DNA from: Kaistella sp. SH40-3
GTDB lineage: Bacteria; Bacteroidota; Bacteroidia; Flavobacteriales; Weeksellaceae
Assembly (NCBI RefSeq): GCF_030686865.1
Contig: NZ_JAQYUS010000001.1
Span: forward strand, 310,001-374,000
DNA length: 64,000 nucleotides
Reading direction: 5' to 3'
The translations under genes were made by a program, and so were the position numbers. The notes below the pieces were generated by a model, which was not told the origin of the DNA, did not search any database, and saw only the letters and a list, made by a program, of their open reading frames with translations. Positions 26,942 to 35,822 of the stretch are shown one piece after another; position 1 is the first letter of the stretch; each line of letters starts with the position of its first letter.

Positions 26942-28189
26942 TTATTTTAAATCCTTCCAATAAAGATAAAATGAAAAGAGTAGAAAAAATCCACTAATCA
27001 CCAAACTAGATGATAAACTAATCGCCATTCCTACCACCCCAAATTTCTTAACAAAGATGAATGCAAAAGACAATAACATGATCAAATTCAACAACGAAAT
27101 AGCGGTATTCATTTTCATCATACCCACGGCAGAGAGCAAATTCCCGTACAGGTTTCGCAAAAGCATGTTGAAAGAAAATGTTGCTAAAAAAATCACGAAA
27201 ATAAATTGATTATCATAATATTTTTCATCAAAAAACAAATTAAAAATTTCGCTTTTAAACAAATAGCCTAAAATGAAAATAAGAAGTGAAGTAGGAATGA
27301 AAATTTTATAATAGTTAAAAATATAATTTTTTAAAAACATCCTATTTTTGCTATTTTTTGCTAGAACGGTATAGTCACTTTGCATAAAAGTCGAAGCTAA
27401 AAAAGTAATATTAATAGGAATTAGAAGACCGACCTTATAATTTGCAACCGCCGTTTCATTCATTAAAAAACTTAGCATCAAAACATCTGCAGAGAAAAGC
27501 GCATCAGAAAGAAGCGCCGTTCCTGCTGCATGAAGTCCAAAACTCCAAATTTCCTTTTCTGTAAAATTAATCGAATCAATAATTGCTACGAAATGGTTTT
27601 TTTTATACCACAACAAACACAAAAAAGGAGTTGCAGCAATAGCTAAAAGATAACCAGTAAGACCAAAAAAATAAGAAAAAAGCAATAATAAAAGAACACC
27701 TCCAATGTTAACAAAATTGCTCACTCTCGCAAATGCTTTATTATTACCAAAAACCCTAAATTCTGCTTGAATATGATTTAGAAAATAGTATCCTATTAAC
27801 CGAACAGTAAAAAGCACGAAAATAAAAAAAATATCCTGATACTTGTTGATGTAGAAAACACTGACCAAAAGGAAAATCAAACTGATTATCAGTTGATGCA
27901 TAAATCCCTGTCTTAGCAGATATTTAGCTAGACTCTTTTTTTCGGTATCCTTGTGAACAATTGAACCATAGCGTAACAAAATTTGATTACTGCCGAAACC
28001 GTTAAAAGACATAAAAATAAAAAAAACCGATGCAACAATACTAATTGTTCCAAATTCACTTTCAGGTAAAATTTTTATAATTAAAAGTGATCCAAGAAAA
28101 CCACATATCTTAGCAATAAGTAATGAAATAAAAACATGGTGTCCTTTATTCTTAAAAAAATCGCTCACAAAAACAAATAAACTCTTCAC
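26942..28189 (-). CDS. Oligosaccharide flippase (MOP/Wzx-like)
   Basis: 415 residues with about 12 predicted membrane helices and basic cytoplasmic loops. The N-terminal region (KICGFLGSLLIIKILPESEFG) is typical of the polysaccharide-biosynthesis branch of the MOP superfamily. Such proteins flip lipid-linked sugars across the inner membrane. It is followed upstream by a GT4 glycosyltransferase on the same strand, so the pair may serve a surface polysaccharide or glycoprotein pathway. No polymerase or ligase is next to it. Confidence 0.85.
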   Translation of the reverse strand: MKSLFVFVSDFFKNKGHHVFISLLIAKICGFLGSLLIIKILPESEFGTISIVASVFFIFMSFNGFGSNQILLRYGSIVHKDTEKKSLAKYLLRQGFMHQLIISLIFLLVSVFYINKYQDIFFIFVLFTVRLIGYYFLNHIQAEFRVFGNNKAFARVSNFVNIGGVLLLLLFSYFFGLTGYLLAIAATPFLCLLWYKKNHFVAIIDSINFTEKEIWSFGLHAAGTALLSDALFSADVLMLSFLMNETAVANYKVGLLIPINITFLASTFMQSDYTVLAKNSKNRMFLKNYIFNYYKIFIPTSLLIFILGYLFKSEIFNLFFDEKYYDNQFIFVIFLATFSFNMLLRNLYGNLLSAVGMMKMNTAISLLNLIMLLSFAFIFVKKFGVVGMAISLSSSLVISGFFLLFSFYLYWKDLK

Positions 28190-28295
28190 CTACTTTTATA
28201 TAAATTACCTATGGTTTGATATCTCTATTTTATTAATATATATTTTGATAAAATAGATTTTGTGGTCGATCAAAAATTTGAAATTACAGAGTTTT

Positions 28296-29435
28296 TTAGG
28301 AAATCATCTTTTCCTTAAATAAAATCTGCCGATAAATTTTATCAAATTTTTGCGAAATTATGTTAGTAGAAAAATTCTCCTCTACAAATTCATGCAATTT
28401 CTCCGGCTCGTCAAAATGCACCTTATGTTCTAAAACATTTTTCATGGCTTCGTATAATTCCTCTTCAGAATTTGAAATGAGCAAGCCGTTTTTGTCATTG
28501 ATAATTTCGGGAATACCACCAACTTTCGTAGCAATTGCCGGTGTTCCAGTAGAAAGTGATTCTAAAAGGACACAAGGAAAATTTTCATAATTACTGAACA
28601 AAATAAAACAATTACTGTCGCTCATTTTTTCTGCAACTTCATTTAAAGTCAGCATTGGAAAGGTTTTAATGAAATTTTCAGCCATATTACTCCTAATGAG
28701 TTCGTTCAATTTTTCCACATCACCGTCACCACCAATATGCAATTCGAAATTGTGAAACACAGCGCGCAACTTTAAGGCTGAAACAATAATCTTTTCTGGA
28801 TTTTTAATTTGGATTAAATTAGAAATATGCAGAAACTTAAATGGTTTTCCAGAATTTAATTTCACTACAAACAAATTTGTATCTACTACATTTCCTACAA
28901 CTTCAAATTTTGTTTTCCATCCTAATTCCTGTAAATCGTTTGAAAGATATTGGCTTACTGGCAAAACGAATTCAGCATTATTCGCAATGGTTTTTGCAAC
29001 AAAAAGTTGAGATTTCGAAAGTTGATTTCGATTCATTTTCAGAAAACCAGACCAATGTTCAGTAATCACAAATGGTATTTTGAACTTCCTCTTCAGATAA
29101 ACCGCAAACAGCATGTTGTTATGAAGAACGTTGGCATGCACCAAATCTGGTTTCTGTAAACGCAAAAAACCTTGCTGGTAGGCTTTCATTCGACGGATAA
29201 AATTCAGAACTGGATTTTTAGAATTTTTGTAATAAACAATTAATGTTTTGATTCCATTAATCACTTGATCATCGAAAAGATAAGTCAATTTTTGGGCTGA
29301 ATCACCGATAACATGTAGAATTTCTACATCATGAAGGTGAGAAACCGATTCGGCATGTCGTTGTACAAAATTACCATTGGTCGGCTCTAGTTTGTTGGGA
29401 AACCAGGATGAAATAAAAAGAATTTTGTAGCGCAT
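28296..29435 (-). CDS. Glycosyltransferase family 4 protein
   Basis: 379 residues, GT-B fold. The N-terminal acceptor domain includes SSWFPNKLEPTNGNFVQRHA. The C-terminal donor domain carries the NYENFPCVLLESLSTGTPAI segment followed by TKVGGIPEI, the E-x7-E type nucleotide-sugar site of GT4 enzymes. It is likely cytoplasmic and adds a sugar to a lipid-linked glycan. It precedes the flippase gene on the minus strand, 106 bp apart. Donor and acceptor cannot be read from sequence. Confidence 0.9.
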   Translation of the reverse strand: MRYKILFISSWFPNKLEPTNGNFVQRHAESVSHLHDVEILHVIGDSAQKLTYLFDDQVINGIKTLIVYYKNSKNPVLNFIRRMKAYQQGFLRLQKPDLVHANVLHNNMLFAVYLKRKFKIPFVITEHWSGFLKMNRNQLSKSQLFVAKTIANNAEFVLPVSQYLSNDLQELGWKTKFEVVGNVVDTNLFVVKLNSGKPFKFLHISNLIQIKNPEKIIVSALKLRAVFHNFELHIGGDGDVEKLNELIRSNMAENFIKTFPMLTLNEVAEKMSDSNCFILFSNYENFPCVLLESLSTGTPAIATKVGGIPEIINDKNGLLISNSEEELYEAMKNVLEHKVHFDEPEKLHEFVEENFSTNIISQKFDKIYRQILFKEKMIS

Positions 29436-29451
29436 TGATCAACTTAATAAA

Positions 29452-29459
29452 CAAAAATA
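29452..29459 (-). promoter_or_regulatory. Candidate -7 promoter box for the glycosyltransferase
   Basis: Reads TATTTTTG on the minus strand, an exact TAnnTTTG match, 16 bp before the ATG. Confidence 0.5.
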
Positions 29460-29482
29460 CGGTTTTAATTAAGAGCAACAAA

Positions 29483-29513
29483 AAACCCTTTAAGTATTAT
29501 ACTCAAAGGGTTT
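29483..29513 (-). terminator. Rho-independent terminator of the Fe-S operon
   Basis: Stem of 13 bp with one mismatch: AAACCCTTTAAGT (29483-29495) and ACTCAAAGGGTTT (29501-29513). The A-run at 29479-29484 gives a T-tract on the minus strand, so it ends the transcript of the genes at 29535-33318. Confidence 0.85.
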
Positions 29514-29534
29514 AGATATTTTAAAAAAATAAAT

Positions 29535-30026
29535 TTAATCTACATAAATCCCAGCCCAACTTCTTCTTAAAGGCAAAAGGAAATCGCTTAGAAAAGCAAC
29601 ATAAGTATTTTTCGAAAAGTCATAAACTTCAATTTCTTTTGAGATTTCACCCGATTTTAAACCGCTTCTGAAATCCTGCAATTTCAAAGTTTTCACTTCG
29701 CCATTTTCTACGAAAGTCGCTTTCATTCGGTCAAATAAACCTAACTGAAACTCTGCTTCTATTTCTTTGATTACACCGCCTAAGGCATCGATTGAGCAAC
29801 CAGATGCGGCTTCTACATCTTCATCAACACAAACGATGATGAATTGATTTTTTTCAATTTTAAATGAAGATGAAAGTGGTTTACCGTGCGCTGCCCAAGT
29901 TGCTAAAAAATCATATAATTTTTCAGTAATAACTTTGCTTTCTTTCGGCGTGAAAGTTCTTGAGGCTGGATAAATAATTACCCGATAATCATTAGTTTCA
30001 ACTATTGTTGATTCTTCAATTTTCAT
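29535..30026 (-). CDS. Conserved Bacteroidota protein of unknown function
   Basis: 163 residues, soluble, with no signal peptide. Homologues are, as I recall, often labelled ABC transporter ATPase in flavobacterial genomes, but there is no Walker A or signature motif here, so that label is not supported. A conserved-looking segment is VYDFSKNTYVAFLSDFLLPLRRSW near the C-terminus (29560-29631). It is the last gene of the minus-strand Fe-S unit and overlaps a 58-residue gene by 11 bp. Confidence 0.72.
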   Translation of the reverse strand: MKIEESTIVETNDYRVIIYPASRTFTPKESKVITEKLYDFLATWAAHGKPLSSSFKIEKNQFIIVCVDEDVEAASGCSIDALGGVIKEIEAEFQLGLFDRMKATFVENGEVKTLKLQDFRSGLKSGEISKEIEVYDFSKNTYVAFLSDFLLPLRRSWAGIYVD

Positions 30027-30192
30027 TTTTCTGCTTCTTTGTTAATTCAAAAATTCCGTATACTATCATTAAAAGACTTGCTCCAGCGCTAAAAAAATTT
30101 ATTTTAGAACGTTCAAAATCTGCTGACCAAAGGTTTAAAATTAATAAAAACAAACCTGCAATCATTAGAAAATAAGGCATCTTTTTATTCAT
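30016..30192 (-). CDS. 58-residue membrane protein
   Basis: Short ORF read by hand between two larger genes: begins MNKKMPYFLMIAGLFLLILN, ends TKKQKNEN. Two hydrophobic segments (about 6-22 and 33-49) suggest a small double-spanning protein. The ATG shares one base with the stop of the upstream CCG-domain gene (TAATG) and the stop overlaps the next gene by 11 bp. It fills the space exactly, and this coupling is the main evidence that it is real. Function unknown. Confidence 0.72.
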   Translation of the reverse strand: MNKKMPYFLMIAGLFLLILNLWSADFERSKINFFSAGASLLMIVYGIFELTKKQKNEN

Positions 30193-30974
30193 TATAAATC
30201 GTCGGCTTCTGCTAAAAGTTCTGCGATATCTTTTACCGAAACTTCAGTATTATTGAAATATTTTACCCCATCGGTCATCATCGTATTACAGAATGGGCAA
30301 CCAGTTGCGATAATATTTGGGCTTTCGCTTAATGCTTCTTCAGTTCTTTCAACGTTGATGTCTTTATTCCCTTTTTCCGGTTCTTTAAACATTTGTGCGC
30401 CACCGGCTCCACAGCATAATCCGTTGGATTTGCAACGTTTCATTTCGACCAATTCGGCATCTAACTTTTGCAGAAGTTGTCTTGGTGCTTCATATTCTCC
30501 GTTTCCTCTTCCTAAATAACATGGATCGTGGAAGATGATTTTCTTACCTTTAAAAGTTCCGCCTTCAATTTTCAGACGACCTTCTTCCATTAATTTTCTA
30601 AGGAATTGAGTATGGTGAAGAACTTCATAGTTCCCACCTAATCCCGGATATTCATTTTTAATAATGTTAAAACAATGCGGACAAGCGGTTACGATTTTCT
30701 TCACGCCATAACCATTCATGATTTCGATATTGGTATGCGCCATCATTTGGAAAATGAATTCGTTACCAGCACGCTTTGCAGGATCACCGTTGCAAGATTC
30801 TTCCTGACCAAGAACTGCAAATTCTACCCCAACATTATGCAAAATTTTACATAACGATTTGGTCACTTTTTTTGCACGATCATCAAAACTTCCCATACAT
30901 CCTACGAAAAATAGAACCTCTGGCATTTTTCCTTCGGCAGCATATTCTGCCATTGTTTTTATAGTGAAATCCAT
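30192..30974 (-). CDS. (Fe-S)-binding protein with two CCG domains
   Basis: 260 residues. Two cysteine-rich CCG domains, as in heterodisulfide reductase subunit B, GlpC and LutA, are visible: ACPHCFNII (C98, C101) with DPCYLGRGN (C152) and CCGAGG (C187, C188), then GCPFCNTMM (C226, C229). C26 (FFVGCMGSF) and C61 complete the set. It probably holds a noncubane [4Fe-4S] cluster and accepts electrons from the membrane Fe-S protein encoded 50 bp upstream. The true substrate is unknown. Confidence 0.9.
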   Translation of the reverse strand: MDFTIKTMAEYAAEGKMPEVLFFVGCMGSFDDRAKKVTKSLCKILHNVGVEFAVLGQEESCNGDPAKRAGNEFIFQMMAHTNIEIMNGYGVKKIVTACPHCFNIIKNEYPGLGGNYEVLHHTQFLRKLMEEGRLKIEGGTFKGKKIIFHDPCYLGRGNGEYEAPRQLLQKLDAELVEMKRCKSNGLCCGAGGAQMFKEPEKGNKDINVERTEEALSESPNIIATGCPFCNTMMTDGVKYFNNTEVSVKDIAELLAEADDL

Positions 30975-31024
30975 GTTTTAATTTACCAATTTATCAATGG
31001 AACAATTTACCAATGATTATTATA

Positions 31025-32356
31025 TTAATTTTCATTTGCCCAATTCAAGCGATCTGCTTGGTTATACTGCCAAGGCGCGGCATTATTTTCAATATTGGTC
31101 ATCATCTGATTGAGTTCCTGTGGTGCAGCAGATTGCTCCATCACCAAAAATCTACGCATTTCTACAATAATAGAAAGCGGGTCAATCAAAATAGGGCATG
31201 CTTCTACACAAGCATTACAAGTGGTACAAGCCCAAAGTTCTTCTCTTTGAATATGATCGTCTAATAACTTTTTACCGTCATCTACGAATTTTCCATTTTT
31301 ATTAATGTTCTTTCCTACTTCTTCAATTCGGTCACGGGTGTCCATCATGATTTTACGTGGAGACAATTTTTTACCGGTAATATTTGCAGGACAAACTGCG
31401 GTGCAACGACCACATTCTGTACATGAATAAGCATTGAGTAGTTGAACTTGCTTTAAATCAAAAATATCACTTGCTCCAAATTTTTCAGGAACTGCGTTCG
31501 GATCTGCGTCTGGCGCTGCTGCGTAAGGATCGGCATTTGGATCCATCATTAACTTAATTTCTGCAGTGACAGAATCTAAATTATTGAATTTCCCTTTCGG
31601 TTCTAAATTAGCAAACCACGTATTTGGGAAAGCCAAAATAATATGAAGATGTTTTGAATAATAAAGGTAATTCATGAAGAATAGAATCCCGATAAAGTGA
31701 AACCACCACGCTCCTCTTTCAGTATAAATTAAAGCCCCATCACCGAAGTTCTGAAATATTGGACCTAATAAATTGGACGAAATTGGGAAACTGCCATGAG
31801 CAGCCAGAACTTCTCTTTGCTGTAAAACCCAGTCTGAAGCATTCATGGTTAAGAAAGCAACCATTAAAGCAAACTCTATAATTAAAATCCAGTTCGCATC
31901 ATGTTTCGGCCAACCAAAAAGTTCCTTCATGGTTAATCGTTTAACTCCGTAGAAATTTCTTCTGATAAAGAAAACGACAACGGCAATTACAACGAGTATG
32001 GCTAAAATTTCTAAAGTTGCAGTAAAAACTCCATATAAAGAATTCCCGAAAACGCTTGCTAAAAATCGGTGGGTTCCGAAGATTCCATCAACAATAATTT
32101 CGAGCAACTCGATATTGATAATAACAAATCCAACATATACAATCACATGGAAAAACCCAGCAATAGGTCGCTTTCCCATTTTACTTTGGCCAAGAGCGAC
32201 TTTCGACATGGTTTCCCAGCGTTTTGCTTTTTGATCTGAGCGATTGCTTTCTTTACCAAGTTTTATGTTGCGGTGGATTTCCTTCAAACTTTTAAAAAAA
32301 AGCCCAAACCCTGCAACCAGGGCGATGAAGAAAATAATATTGTCAATATACTGCAT
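31025..32356 (-). CDS. Membrane protein with dicluster ferredoxin domain
   Basis: 443 residues. Five membrane segments lie in the first 245 residues (about 5-22, 68-88, 110-132, 156-172 and 217-240). A cytoplasmic 2x[4Fe-4S] domain follows, with C312, C315, C318, C322 (CTECGRCTAVCP) and C377, C380, C383, C387 (CTTCNACVEACP). The helical part resembles the haem-b-binding NarI/HdrE-like subunits, with several His in helices. Together with the CCG protein it looks like an HdrED-like quinone-linked complex. The pair is widespread in Bacteroidota, but its electron partners are unknown to me. Confidence 0.88.
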   Translation of the reverse strand: MQYIDNIIFFIALVAGFGLFFKSLKEIHRNIKLGKESNRSDQKAKRWETMSKVALGQSKMGKRPIAGFFHVIVYVGFVIINIELLEIIVDGIFGTHRFLASVFGNSLYGVFTATLEILAILVVIAVVVFFIRRNFYGVKRLTMKELFGWPKHDANWILIIEFALMVAFLTMNASDWVLQQREVLAAHGSFPISSNLLGPIFQNFGDGALIYTERGAWWFHFIGILFFMNYLYYSKHLHIILAFPNTWFANLEPKGKFNNLDSVTAEIKLMMDPNADPYAAAPDADPNAVPEKFGASDIFDLKQVQLLNAYSCTECGRCTAVCPANITGKKLSPRKIMMDTRDRIEEVGKNINKNGKFVDDGKKLLDDHIQREELWACTTCNACVEACPILIDPLSIIVEMRRFLVMEQSAAPQELNQMMTNIENNAAPWQYNQADRLNWANEN

Positions 32357-32367
32357 ATTGAATGGTT

Positions 32368-33318
32368 TTAGTCTTTGTTATTCTTTCCGAAAACTGAGAA
32401 ATTCAGATATTTTTTCGGGTTTGCTTTTAAATCTTCTACCAACTTATTCATATTATCAGCAGTTTGATTTAGATTATTGTAAAGTTGCTCATCTTTTGCG
32501 AGTTTACCAAGACTTCCTTCGCCGTTTTGTATGCCAGAGATAATACCGTTCAATTTATCTGCAGTAAGACTTAACTTATCGATCGTATTATTTAACTTCT
32601 GAACATCAACTTCATCAGCAACACGGCCATATTTATCGATGGTCGATTTCGCACTTAAAGTGGCAAGATTGGCGTTATCTAAAACTTTCTGAACACGTGG
32701 GTCATTATTTGCCAAAAGCGCATTGGTTTGTCTTGAAGTCCCCTCGAATGATGCGACAGTTCTGTTTAAGTTACTCAACAAGGCACGAATTTCTGCACGG
32801 TTTTGATCGTCGAAAATTTTATTGGCATTATTAGTTAATGAGTCTACTCTTTTCAACACGGTCTGCAACTGATCTTTTACGGGACCAACTTGCGACGAAA
32901 TATTATTCATCATCGAAAGTTGGAAACTACCAGACAAGGTATCTCCATCTTTCGCCATTGGATTTCCGTATTGCAAGTTCAATCGCATTTCTTTTCCCGA
33001 CATTAATCCAGGTTCAAAAATCTCTAACGTAGATTTTTTCGAAAAAACAAAATTATCATCAATAATTACTTTTACAACAAAATGAATTTTGCCGTCTTTT
33101 TCGGTAATCGGAATAATTTTATCAACCTGCCCAACTTTCAATCCATTTATGGATACTGGATTAGATGCTGCTAAACCTTCAACATTATCAAACTTTGCGA
33201 AGAAAATATTATCAGTTGTGAAGAGACTTTTACCTTTCATAAACTGGAATAAAAATACAAATCCAATAATTGCTAAAAGTGCGATAAGTCCTGCTTTTAT
33301 TTCTTTTGTGAATTTCAC
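32368..33318 (-). CDS. MCE/MlaD family lipid-transfer protein
   Basis: 316 residues. One N-terminal membrane helix (about 7-25) is followed by an MCE domain (about 36-115, NVEGLAASNPVSINGLKVGQ). A long helical region follows (about 140-300, with LNNTIDKLSLTADKLNGI) that probably forms a needle. MlaD-like proteins bind lipid in the periplasm as part of the MlaFEDB transporter. Here the permease and ATPase genes lie about 12 kb away (45202-46763). The gene is 11 bp upstream of the Fe-S membrane gene on the same strand. Confidence 0.9.
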   Translation of the reverse strand: MKFTKEIKAGLIALLAIIGFVFLFQFMKGKSLFTTDNIFFAKFDNVEGLAASNPVSINGLKVGQVDKIIPITEKDGKIHFVVKVIIDDNFVFSKKSTLEIFEPGLMSGKEMRLNLQYGNPMAKDGDTLSGSFQLSMMNNISSQVGPVKDQLQTVLKRVDSLTNNANKIFDDQNRAEIRALLSNLNRTVASFEGTSRQTNALLANNDPRVQKVLDNANLATLSAKSTIDKYGRVADEVDVQKLNNTIDKLSLTADKLNGIISGIQNGEGSLGKLAKDEQLYNNLNQTADNMNKLVEDLKANPKKYLNFSVFGKNNKD

Positions 33319-33395
33319 TTTTCTTTAAATTTTAGTTGACAAATATAATACATTTTAAATAAACTGGTTGCAAAAGCTAGTATCTTGAAAACAAA

Positions 33396-33419
33396 AAAGC
33401 GACTTTTAAAAGTCGCTTT
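33396..33419 (-). terminator. Rho-independent terminator after the PpiD-like gene
   Basis: AAAGCGACTTTT pairs with AAAAGTCGCTTT with almost no loop. The preceding A-run gives a T-tract in the minus direction. Confidence 0.8.
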
Positions 33420-33440
33420 AATCAATTATTTTAAATAAAA

Positions 33441-35585
33441 TTACTGCTGTGAAACTCGATTATAGATTTCTATTCTGTAATCTTTTATCTTGGCATTGTC
33501 TTGTAAACTCTTCAACAATGACTGACCAAATTGTTGAGCATTTTGTCCTGCAATTGCTTCTGTCATTTGTTTAAGGTCACCTGGCTGTTTGTTGATTGTT
33601 TCAGATTTTTTCAAAACTACATAAACGCCAGTCATTCCTTCAACAGGATTAGACAATTTGTTTTTTGCCACACCAAATGCTGCTCCTGCAACTCTAGGTT
33701 CCATTGCTCCATTTACTTGTGGGCTCAATAAATTCACTTGTGCAGATTGTTTGGTAACTGCAAATTGTTTCGCAATTTGATCTAGACCAGTCGCTTTCGC
33801 TGCTGTAATTTTATCAACAATTTGCTTAGCCATTAATTTGTTTTTAACAATTGGCTCAATTTGACTTCTTACCGCTTCTGGATCTGCTAAACCAGCATCT
33901 TGAATGCCGTTAACATAGGCAATAATTCTATCACCAGTTCCATCTACAGTGAAAATATCTGTATCTCCTTTTTCTCTTTTCTTGTTGAAAGCCCAAGCGA
34001 TTATTTCATCATCTTTATCAGTTCCTAAACCTGGAAGTTGACCTTGGAATCTTCCAACTTCTGTTGGATTAGAAAAATTATAGTTGCTTTTCTTGGCAAG
34101 ATTAGCAAAATCATTAAAACTTTTCCCTTGAACTTGCTGAATAAACTTTGTCGCTTTTGTATAAACTTGGTTTTCTGTTTTATCTGAAGACTTAATGGTT
34201 TTCACCAAGTTGGCTACTTTATAAGTCATCGCTCCAGATTTTTTATCTTCAATGTTGATGATATGATATCCGTATTGAGTTTCAACCACGCCAGTTGCTC
34301 CTTTTCCGTTAGTTGCTAAGAATTTTAAATATTCAGGGACGAATGGTGTTGCAGGTGTTGTCCAACCTACACTTCCACCTTGTCCTGCTGAACCAGGATC
34401 AGATGAATATTTTAAAAACTCTGTAAACTTCGCTGGATCTGCTTTTACAGCAGCACCAATTGAATCTGCCAATTTCTTCGCTTGTTCTTTAGTTCTTGTC
34501 GCATCGCCGCCAGCTTCATTTCCTTTATAAGAAACCAAGATATGACGTGAAAGCGTAGAATCTGAGGCTTTCTTATCTATTAATTTAGAGGCTACATAAA
34601 AGTTTTGTTCTTTATAAGGTCCGAAAGTCTCACCGATATTAGCAGTAGCCACTTTATCTCTTATTGCCAACGGCAATTGATCTTTTGAAAAATAAGTCGG
34701 ATTAAAAGGCAAATCAGAATTCAAGGCGATAAACATGGAATCGTTCTTGGTATTCTGGAAAGTTTCTTTTCCGGTTAGATCACTTCCTTCTGTAAATAAT
34801 TTATTAATTTCTTTTTGTGTTGCCGCTTCATCTTCCGGGCTTGCTGCTGCAGGAAAATAAACAAGTCCCAAATTTCTGCTCGCATCTCTTTTGAACATTA
34901 TTGGGTGCTTTTTAATATAATCAGACAAATCCTGAGTCGTTACTTTAACTGGATTTTTCTGAGCATATTCAGTATAGTCAATTTTCACAAAATCAATATT
35001 TGCAACTTGATCTCTTTGCTTCATGATTTCCTCTACTTCTTTTTTGCTTGCAGTAATTCCTGTAGAAACATTAGCAAAAAGTTGTCTTGCCATCATTCTG
35101 TACTCAATTGCTTTTCTCGTTTTCAACCAATTGTTATACATCTCCATGTTGGTTCCTTTCATTTGTTCCACTTGACCTTTAATCTCCTGAACTTTGAAAT
35201 TACCTTTCTCGTCAAAATTTTCTTTATTTTGTGCAAACATAGGATCAAACTGCAATTGATTCCAGAACATATCTTCTGTTAAAGTCAGACCCATTTTTTC
35301 AAACTGTTGTTTGATGAGTTTAGACTGCACCATCATTTGCCACGCTTGCTCCTCCAAACCTTTGGTAGGTTGGCCTTGCTGTTGGGCTTGTTGCTGAAGC
35401 ATGAAAAGTTGATCATCGAAATCCTCTTTAGAAATCTCCTCACCATTAACTTTACCGTAAACTCCTGGTTCTGCGCCGAATAGTTTCTCTAGACTATCTG
35501 GATTCACTACGAAGGCCAACATTGCTATTGCAATAATTCCCATCAAAAGCCACGGTCTGTTTCTTATTTGTCCTAAAATTGCCAT
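33441..35585 (-). CDS. PpiD/SurA-like periplasmic peptidyl-prolyl isomerase
   Basis: 714 residues. An N-terminal membrane anchor (about 12-30, PWLLMGIIAIAMLAFVV) is followed by a SurA_N-type chaperone region (about 38-200), a parvulin domain (about 340-450, with SRHILVSYKG and TQYGYHIINIED) and further helical regions. PpiD-type foldases help proteins emerging from the Sec channel. It is divergent from lon, with 237 bp between; both belong to protein quality control. Several Gln-rich stretches (QQQAQQQG) are notable. Confidence 0.9.
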   Translation of the reverse strand: MAILGQIRNRPWLLMGIIAIAMLAFVVNPDSLEKLFGAEPGVYGKVNGEEISKEDFDDQLFMLQQQAQQQGQPTKGLEEQAWQMMVQSKLIKQQFEKMGLTLTEDMFWNQLQFDPMFAQNKENFDEKGNFKVQEIKGQVEQMKGTNMEMYNNWLKTRKAIEYRMMARQLFANVSTGITASKKEVEEIMKQRDQVANIDFVKIDYTEYAQKNPVKVTTQDLSDYIKKHPIMFKRDASRNLGLVYFPAAASPEDEAATQKEINKLFTEGSDLTGKETFQNTKNDSMFIALNSDLPFNPTYFSKDQLPLAIRDKVATANIGETFGPYKEQNFYVASKLIDKKASDSTLSRHILVSYKGNEAGGDATRTKEQAKKLADSIGAAVKADPAKFTEFLKYSSDPGSAGQGGSVGWTTPATPFVPEYLKFLATNGKGATGVVETQYGYHIINIEDKKSGAMTYKVANLVKTIKSSDKTENQVYTKATKFIQQVQGKSFNDFANLAKKSNYNFSNPTEVGRFQGQLPGLGTDKDDEIIAWAFNKKREKGDTDIFTVDGTGDRIIAYVNGIQDAGLADPEAVRSQIEPIVKNKLMAKQIVDKITAAKATGLDQIAKQFAVTKQSAQVNLLSPQVNGAMEPRVAGAAFGVAKNKLSNPVEGMTGVYVVLKKSETINKQPGDLKQMTEAIAGQNAQQFGQSLLKSLQDNAKIKDYRIEIYNRVSQQ

Positions 35586-35795
35586 CTTTTTTGTATAATT
35601 TTATCAGTTTGCGAAAATACACATTTTTAACAGATTAGAAAAAAATTTGTACACTTATTTAAAATCGCTTTTTTTATGGTGCCAATTTTGTCTAAATTTT
35701 TGCTTGGCACAGTGCTTGTGAATTTATACAAACATTCTTAACATCCGCACTTTTCAGGAGAATTGTACGGAATCACCTTTAATTATTTATAAAAA

Positions 35796-35812
35796 AATGA
35801 CAATTTGTCATT
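35796..35812. promoter_or_regulatory. 17-nt perfect palindrome just upstream of lon
   Basis: AATGACAA-T-TTGTCATT: two perfect 8-bp inverted arms around one base, ending 10 bp before the lon ATG. It looks like an operator or a small hairpin in the leader. It does not match CIRCE. No such palindrome was noticed elsewhere in the window. Confidence 0.45.
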
Positions 35813-35822
35813 ACAACATACT

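Noticed and set aside
29535..30026. Annotation as ABC transporter ATPase
   Set aside because: No Walker A, Walker B or signature motif is present; the label appears to be an inherited misannotation.
35704..35720. Sigma-54-like promoter (TTGGCAC-N5-TTGTG) before lon
   Set aside because: The -12 GC is replaced by GT, no enhancer or activator gene is nearby, and one such match in AT-rich DNA can occur by chance.
35805..35822. TTG start for lon
   Set aside because: It lies inside the palindrome and adds residues not expected in Lon; the ATG at 35823 gives the normal N-terminus.
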